NCBI RefSeq assembly: GCF_011440305.1
Contig: NZ_JAAOIW010000012.1
Location: forward strand, 1 to 64,000
DNA length: 64,000 bases
Direction: 5' to 3'
Source: Paenibacillus agricola
GTDB taxonomy: Bacteria > Bacillota > Bacilli > Paenibacillales > NBRC-103111
Shown here piece by piece: positions 60,223-64,000 of this stretch; position 1 is the first letter of the stretch; each line of letters begins with the position of its first letter. The position numbers and the translations under genes were made by a program. Below the pieces are notes generated by a model. The model was not told where the DNA came from, ran no database searches, and worked only from the letters and a program-made list of their open reading frames with translations.

Positions 60223-60260
60223 TTGACGAGGTTTCAGCGTGTTGTGTATGATGTATACAT
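60223..60260 (+). promoter_or_regulatory. Promoter and candidate operator of second GntR gene
   Basis: TTGACG (60223-60228) and TATGAT (60247-60252) are 18 bp apart. The palindrome ATGTATACAT (60251-60260) overlaps the -10 end. Its core TGTATACA recurs at 61162-61169 upstream of the monooxygenase gene. Confidence 0.65.
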
Positions 60261-60290
60261 TACTTGTTTTACGGAAAGGTGTAGTTGGAA

Positions 60291-60956
60291 ATGCCTATAT
60301 CGAAGTTTAATTTGCAACCGATCACCAAATCATCAACGACGAAAGAGAGGGCATATAATGAGATCAAGCATGTTATTCTAAATGGTTATATCTCGTCGGA
60401 TGAAATCTTTACGGAAGTACAGTTGGCGGAATTTCTTAAAACATCGCGAACACCAGTTAGAGAAGCATTGCAGGATTTGATTAAAGAAGGCTTGATTGTT
60501 TCCATCCCGCGAAAAGGTATGACCGTCCGTAAAGTGACGGAAAATGAGATGGAGCAGATCTTTTTGCTTCGTACGACAATCGAAACCAAAGTGATTCAAA
60601 AGCTTACAGAAATTATTACATCCGAGCAGTTGGCGCTATTGAGGGCCATTTGCAAGCAGCAGGAAGAAGCCATGTTGATCAATGATACTATCGCTTTTAT
60701 TCAATTGGATCAGGACTTCCATACTGCTCTTACGAAATTTGTGGATTATGAATTGATCGAGCAGATGCTACTGAATCTTCATAATCTCTCACAGTTAATT
60801 GGGTTACGTGCGATCAAAAAAAGTAATCGCATGAAAGAAGTGATTGAAGAACATTTGGCCATCATATCCTCGCTGGAGTTTAAAAACAGTGAACAATCGG
60901 TTATAGCCATTACAAACCACCTAAGTAAAACGAAAGATTCGGTAATGGATAACTAA
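60291..60956 (+). CDS. GntR-family (FCD) regulator of the monooxygenase cluster
   Basis: Starts at TTG 60285 or ATG 60291 are both possible. The ATG gives 221 residues. The winged helix is ERAYNEIKHVILNGYISSDE, VQLAEFLKTSRTPVREALQD and SIPRKGMTVRKV. The C-terminal FCD-like helical domain (FIQLDQDFHTALTKFVDY, EEHLAIISSL) should bind an effector. It is adjacent to the HpaB-type cluster and shares an operator-like sequence with it, so it probably controls that cluster and itself. Confidence 0.82.
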   Translation: MPISKFNLQPITKSSTTKERAYNEIKHVILNGYISSDEIFTEVQLAEFLKTSRTPVREALQDLIKEGLIVSIPRKGMTVRKVTENEMEQIFLLRTTIETKVIQKLTEIITSEQLALLRAICKQQEEAMLINDTIAFIQLDQDFHTALTKFVDYELIEQMLLNLHNLSQLIGLRAIKKSNRMKEVIEEHLAIISSLEFKNSEQSVIAITNHLSKTKDSVMDN

Positions 60957-60966
60957 AATAAAAGAA

Positions 60967-60980
60967 AGTAAACGCTTTCA
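60967..60980 (+). promoter_or_regulatory. Catabolite-responsive element (cre)
   Basis: AGTAAACGCTTTCA reads on the other strand TGAAAGCGTTTACT, matching 13 of 14 positions of the CcpA cre consensus. It lies upstream of the monooxygenase promoter, suggesting carbon catabolite repression. Confidence 0.6.
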
Positions 60981-61043
60981 ATTCAATTGTGTCAACTATA
61001 TTAACTGTTGACGTTATTTAATGTTACATTCGATAAAAAATAA

Positions 61044-61072
61044 TTGACTTTTGTACTTGATAACTTTACAAT
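61044..61072 (+). promoter_or_regulatory. Promoter of the monooxygenase cluster
   Basis: TTGACT (61044-61049) and TACAAT (61067-61072) are separated by 17 bp, a near-consensus sigma-A promoter. It would give a leader of about 170 bases before the first gene. Confidence 0.7.
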
Positions 61073-61104
61073 CTAGTAAATAACCTGACATGATATACGA
61101 GTGA

Positions 61105-61151
61105 CAAGCAGCATGCAAAAAATTCATACTTGAAGTTGCTTGATTTTTTTT
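61105..61151 (+). terminator. Terminator-like hairpin in the monooxygenase leader
   Basis: CAAGCAGC (61105-61112) pairs with GTTGCTTG (61135-61142) with one wobble across a 22-base loop, followed by an eight-base T run. It lies downstream of the promoter at 61044 and upstream of the gene, so it may work as an attenuator. Confidence 0.5.
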
Positions 61152-61160
61152 AAATATCCA

Positions 61161-61169
61161 ATGTATACA
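61161..61169 (+). promoter_or_regulatory. Second GntR operator candidate
   Basis: ATGTATACA followed by CAAC is, on the opposite strand, GTTGTGTATACAT, composed of the same two pieces (GTTGTGTAT and GTATACAT) found at 60241-60260 before the GntR gene. Confidence 0.5.
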
Positions 61170-61187
61170 CAACACACAATACTAAAT

Positions 61188-61215
61188 ACGAAATACTTAA
61201 CACGAAATACCTAAT
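61188..61215 (+). repeat. Two tandem 14-bp repeats in leader
   Basis: ACGAAATACTTAAC (61188-61201) is followed directly by ACGAAATACCTAAT (61202-61215), 12 of 14 identical. A weaker third copy may precede them. They sit between the operator and the ribosome binding site. Confidence 0.5.
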
Positions 61216-61247
61216 ACACAATTTCAAGGTTGGAAGGATGATATGAA

Positions 61248-62705
61248 ATGGTTCGTAATGGCAAACAGTATGTAGACTCTTTGAAGGATAACCGCCGAAT
61301 CTATATCAATGGAGAAATTGTAGAAGATGTTACTACACACCCGGCATTCAAAGGAATTATACAATCCTTTGCTAACTTATATGATTTGGCAGCAGATCCT
61401 TCCAACGACATGATTTATACCACCGAGGATGGCACTCAAGCCAATAAAGTATTTATGATTCCTCGCAGCCGTGAGGATCTGGCTATCCGTCGCAAGGCGA
61501 TAACAAAATGGGCGGAAGCGACTTGTGGATTTGCGGGACGCAGTCCTGATCATGTTGCTGGGTTTTTGGCTGGCTTCTCCAGTTACCCTGAAGTATTTGG
61601 CGAGTATCAACAGAATGTGCATGACTTTTATAAATATGCACGCGATGAAGATTTGTTTGTTACCTATGTAATCATCCCTCCTCAGGTGGATCGCAGCAAA
61701 GCGGCTCATGAGCAGGAGGAAAAATATTTACCGGTTGGGGTTTTGGAAGAACGAGAGGATGGCATCGTTGTTCGAGGGTCGCAAATGTTAGGAACAAGCG
61801 CAGCAGTTTCCAACTACCTGTTCGTCAGTTGTATTACACCACTTAGACCGGGAGATGAAGATTATGCGATTTCCTTTGTTCTTCCACTGGATACTCCGGG
61901 CTTGAAACTGTACCCGAGACCAAGCTACGCCATGGGCAAGGAAGCCGTATATGATTACCCGTTGTCTACACAGTTTGATGAAAGCGACTCTTTGATGGTG
62001 TTCGACGATGTGTTCATTCCTTGGAAGCATGTTTTTGTTAATAAGAACATCGAGGCCACAAGAGACCAATTCCATAAGACGCCTGCACATGTACTGGGAA
62101 ATAACCAAGCACAAATTCGGTTATGCACCAAAATAAAGTTCATTATCGGCGTGGCCCGCAAAATAACTGAAATGGGTGGTACTGATAAATTCCCACAGGT
62201 GCAGGAACGACTCGGTGAATTAGCCTCACTAGCGGCTACGGTTGAGGGTATGCTGCTAGCAAGTGAGTACGAATGTACGCTAGACAAGAACGGCACAGCT
62301 CGACCTAGCGCGCGGTTTCTATTTGGTATCGTTGGCATGCAGGATCAAGTTTATGCCAATGTGATTAAGATTCTTCGTGAGCTTGTCGGTGGCGGTGTGC
62401 TGCAAATGCCATCCTCCTATCATGAAATGGTGAATCCTGAGACGCGAGATGATATCCGCCAGTACATCCGAGCGTCTGGCGTCGATTCGGAAGCACGGAT
62501 TAAGTTATACAGACTTGCTTGGGATATCATTGGTTCGGAATTCGCTGGTCGCCATCAGCAGTATGAAATGTTCTACAACGGAGCTCCTTTTGTTGTCAGA
62601 GGACATGCATTCCGTAATTATGGATATAACGAACCATTGGAATTAGTTGAACGCTTCCTCAGCAGCTACAGCTTGCCTGACAAAGATGCACATGTCCAAT
62701 CCTAA
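61248..62705 (+). CDS. FADH2-dependent monooxygenase of the 4-hydroxyphenylacetate 3-hydroxylase (HpaB) family
   Basis: The 485-residue protein has the family opening NGKQYVDSLKDNRRIYINGE, the long acyl-CoA-dehydrogenase-like middle (RRKAITKWAEATCGFAGRSP, DLFVTYVIIPPQVDRSK, LGTSAAVSNYLFVSCITPLR) and the C-terminal YNGAPFVVRGHAFRNYGYN. HpaB enzymes hydroxylate phenols or open related rings using FADH2 from a separate reductase. Bacillus relatives also include 4-nitrophenol and pyrrole-2-carboxylate hydroxylases. GGAAGGATG precedes the ATG. It heads a cluster with an FMN-binding protein and a nitrilase-family enzyme. Confidence 0.9.
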   Translation: MVRNGKQYVDSLKDNRRIYINGEIVEDVTTHPAFKGIIQSFANLYDLAADPSNDMIYTTEDGTQANKVFMIPRSREDLAIRRKAITKWAEATCGFAGRSPDHVAGFLAGFSSYPEVFGEYQQNVHDFYKYARDEDLFVTYVIIPPQVDRSKAAHEQEEKYLPVGVLEEREDGIVVRGSQMLGTSAAVSNYLFVSCITPLRPGDEDYAISFVLPLDTPGLKLYPRPSYAMGKEAVYDYPLSTQFDESDSLMVFDDVFIPWKHVFVNKNIEATRDQFHKTPAHVLGNNQAQIRLCTKIKFIIGVARKITEMGGTDKFPQVQERLGELASLAATVEGMLLASEYECTLDKNGTARPSARFLFGIVGMQDQVYANVIKILRELVGGGVLQMPSSYHEMVNPETRDDIRQYIRASGVDSEARIKLYRLAWDIIGSEFAGRHQQYEMFYNGAPFVVRGHAFRNYGYNEPLELVERFLSSYSLPDKDAHVQS

Positions 62706-62741
62706 ATAACTGTAAACTTACAGAAAGAAGGGGTTTCAACA

Positions 62742-63197
62742 ATGGCTATAGCGATTACAGAACTATCAACTGAAATGATGGAACAATTGCAGGGACAGAA
62801 CATCGTGTTTATAAATGTGGTGGACAAAGAAAGCGGAGATATTTATTCAACTGTCTTATCTTGGGTGTACGCAGTAAGTCCGAAAGCCATTCGTTTTGCG
62901 ATCGATGCTAAATCGGATTTCGTACGAATTTTACTAGATGATCCGAGGCTGGTCCTCAATTTTGTTTCTAAAGAAACTGTATATTCAGTTAAAGGAAAAG
63001 CTGCAGTAAAAGTCGCTAGGACCGAAGAGTTAACGCTAAAAATGGCGTTATTAGAGGTAGACGTGGAAGAGGTTCGAGACATTATTTTCTATGGTGGCAA
63101 GATTGAGACCCAACCCAAATTTGTGAAAACGTACAAAGTAGAATTGATTAAAAAGTTAGATGATGAGATGAAGAACGCGTTGTTGAATCTTTCTTAA
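62742..63197 (+). CDS. PNPOx-fold flavin-binding protein, possible partner reductase
   Basis: The 151-residue protein has a split-barrel pyridoxamine-phosphate-oxidase-like fold: NIVFINVVDKESGDIYSTVL, AIRFAIDAKSDFVRILLDD, LVLNFVSKETVYSVKGKAAV. The K-S-D-x-x-R segment resembles flavin phosphate binding. It differs from classic HpaC flavin reductases in length and motif. Given its place directly after the HpaB-type gene (36 bases), it may supply reduced flavin or bind it. AAAGGGG precedes the start. Confidence 0.7.
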   Translation: MAIAITELSTEMMEQLQGQNIVFINVVDKESGDIYSTVLSWVYAVSPKAIRFAIDAKSDFVRILLDDPRLVLNFVSKETVYSVKGKAAVKVARTEELTLKMALLEVDVEEVRDIIFYGGKIETQPKFVKTYKVELIKKLDDEMKNALLNLS

Positions 63198-63214
63198 AGG
63201 GGGAATTTGGTTCT

Positions 63215-63988
63215 ATGAAGGTCGCATCTATCCAATTGGAAATTAAAGATAGTGAAAGTAAAGAGCAGCGAATCGGACGTGCCACTGATTTAGTAGATCG
63301 TGCTGCACAAGATGCGGATTTGATCTTGCTACCGGAAGTTTGGGCAACTGGCTATTTTAATTTTGACAAATATAAGGAAGAGGCAGAGCCGCTAGACGGT
63401 GAATTTGTCCGATTCTTTGCAGCAAAGGCCAAGCAGCATGGTGTCTATTTGTTTGCTGGAAGCTTTATCGAGGTCAAGGATGGTAACTACTATAACACTA
63501 GCATTCTTTTTGACCGTCAAGGGATGTTGGTAGGTACCTACCAAAAAACACATTTGTTCCGTTACGGTTCCAAAGAAGGCGAGCTGCTGACTAGAGGGGA
63601 CGGGGCAAAGGTATTTGACACCGAATTTGGCAAGGTAGGATTAACTACGTGCTATGACCTTCGTTTCCCAGAGCTTTACCGTCAGCAAGTCGACTTGGGA
63701 GCACAGATGTTTCTAGTAACATCGGCTTGGCCGCATCAGCGTTTGGAGCACTGGAAATTGTTCAACGCCACTCGCGCACTGGAGAATCAGAGCTTCCTGA
63801 TCTCGTGCAACTGTGTGGGTACCACGAACAATGTCTTATTGGGTGGACATAGCTCAATTGTCGATCCATGGGGAATCACATTAGCGACTGCTGGTGAGCA
63901 GGAAACCATTGTGAAATCAGAAATCGATCCCTCGGAAGTTCAGCGCATTCGAGATGTATTTCCGAGTTTGAAGCACCGTGTTATTTAA
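63215..63988 (+). CDS. Carbon-nitrogen hydrolase (nitrilase/omega-amidase superfamily)
   Basis: The 257-residue protein has the Glu-Lys-Cys triad: Glu41 in LLPEVWATGYF, Lys111 in YQKTHLFRYG and Cys146 in LTTCYDLRFPELYR. The trailing LGGHSSIVDPWG is also typical. The branch fits omega-amidase/N-carbamoylase-type amidohydrolases, such as B. subtilis MtnU (YkrU). In this cluster it may release ammonia from a ring-opened amide. AAAGGGGG precedes the ATG by ten bases. The window ends 12 bases after its stop, so further genes may follow. Confidence 0.88.
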   Translation: MKVASIQLEIKDSESKEQRIGRATDLVDRAAQDADLILLPEVWATGYFNFDKYKEEAEPLDGEFVRFFAAKAKQHGVYLFAGSFIEVKDGNYYNTSILFDRQGMLVGTYQKTHLFRYGSKEGELLTRGDGAKVFDTEFGKVGLTTCYDLRFPELYRQQVDLGAQMFLVTSAWPHQRLEHWKLFNATRALENQSFLISCNCVGTTNNVLLGGHSSIVDPWGITLATAGEQETIVKSEIDPSEVQRIRDVFPSLKHRVI

Positions 63989-64000
63989 GCAATCATCTAT

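Noticed and set aside
1-64000. CRISPR arrays, tRNA and rRNA genes, integrated phage or intact insertion sequences
   Set aside because: No regularly spaced direct repeats, CCA-ending cloverleaf candidates, rRNA-like blocks, phage structural genes or intact transposase with inverted repeats were seen on reading.

Overview
The window looks like chromosomal DNA of a Gram-positive, endospore-forming member of the Paenibacillaceae, most likely Paenibacillus or a close relative. The signs are purine-rich ribosome binding sites with frequent TTG/GTG starts, S-layer-homology and copper-amine-oxidase ('stalk') secreted proteins, the sporulation protein Cse60, an RNase J with the Bacillus-type active site, CsoR-type copper control, and remnants of spore-germination and transposase genes. 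I saw no rRNA, tRNA, CRISPR array, prophage or intact insertion sequence.

Layout. 0-11 kb is a patchwork of secreted or cell-surface proteins (SLH-GH18, stalk-metallo-beta-lactamase, stalk-beta-propeller), small orphan genes and decayed genes (MOSC, IS4 transposase, serpin). 11-21 kb holds a hybrid histidine kinase, an LD-carboxypeptidase/MccF-like peptidase, a methyltransferase, a phosphotransferase, a PlsY paralogue translationally coupled to an unusual GNAT-aminotransferase fusion, and a broken HNH nuclease gene. 21-24 kb is a copper island (csoR-copZ, copA) with two CsoR boxes that are exact reverse complements. 24-28.4 kb has an NlpC/P60 hydrolase, a CotS-like kinase, a histidine phosphatase and two gene remnants joined end to end. 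28.6-32.7 kb is a Fur-box-preceded EfeO-EfeB-EfeU iron uptake operon. 33-41.5 kb has a two-component system, RNase J, two MFS exporters (one with a MarR regulator) and a MerR regulator with a textbook 19-bp-spacer promoter.

42-50 kb is the most interesting block: five tightly packed, partly overlapping genes encoding a SWIM zinc-finger protein, a HEAT-repeat protein, a MoxR-type AAA+ ATPase, a DUF5682 protein and a vWA protein. This is an expanded relative of the poorly understood YehL-type MoxR/vWA systems. It is followed on the same strand (50.4-53 kb) by an unknown protein, a small lipoprotein, a glutathionylspermidine-synthase-like ATP-grasp enzyme and a DUF350 membrane protein, suggesting a ten-kilobase envelope-stress or conflict system.

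53-64 kb has a RarD-type transporter, an aldo/keto reductase, a hexuronate module (GntR regulator, uxuA, mannonate oxidoreductase) with a shared GTATACTAG operator, and a catabolic cluster (hydroxyacid dehydrogenase, GntR regulator, HpaB-type monooxygenase, FMN-binding protein, nitrilase-family amidohydrolase). That cluster has a cre site, a strong promoter, a terminator-like leader hairpin and a TGTATACA operator in the control region. The last gene ends 12 bases before the window edge, so the cluster may continue.
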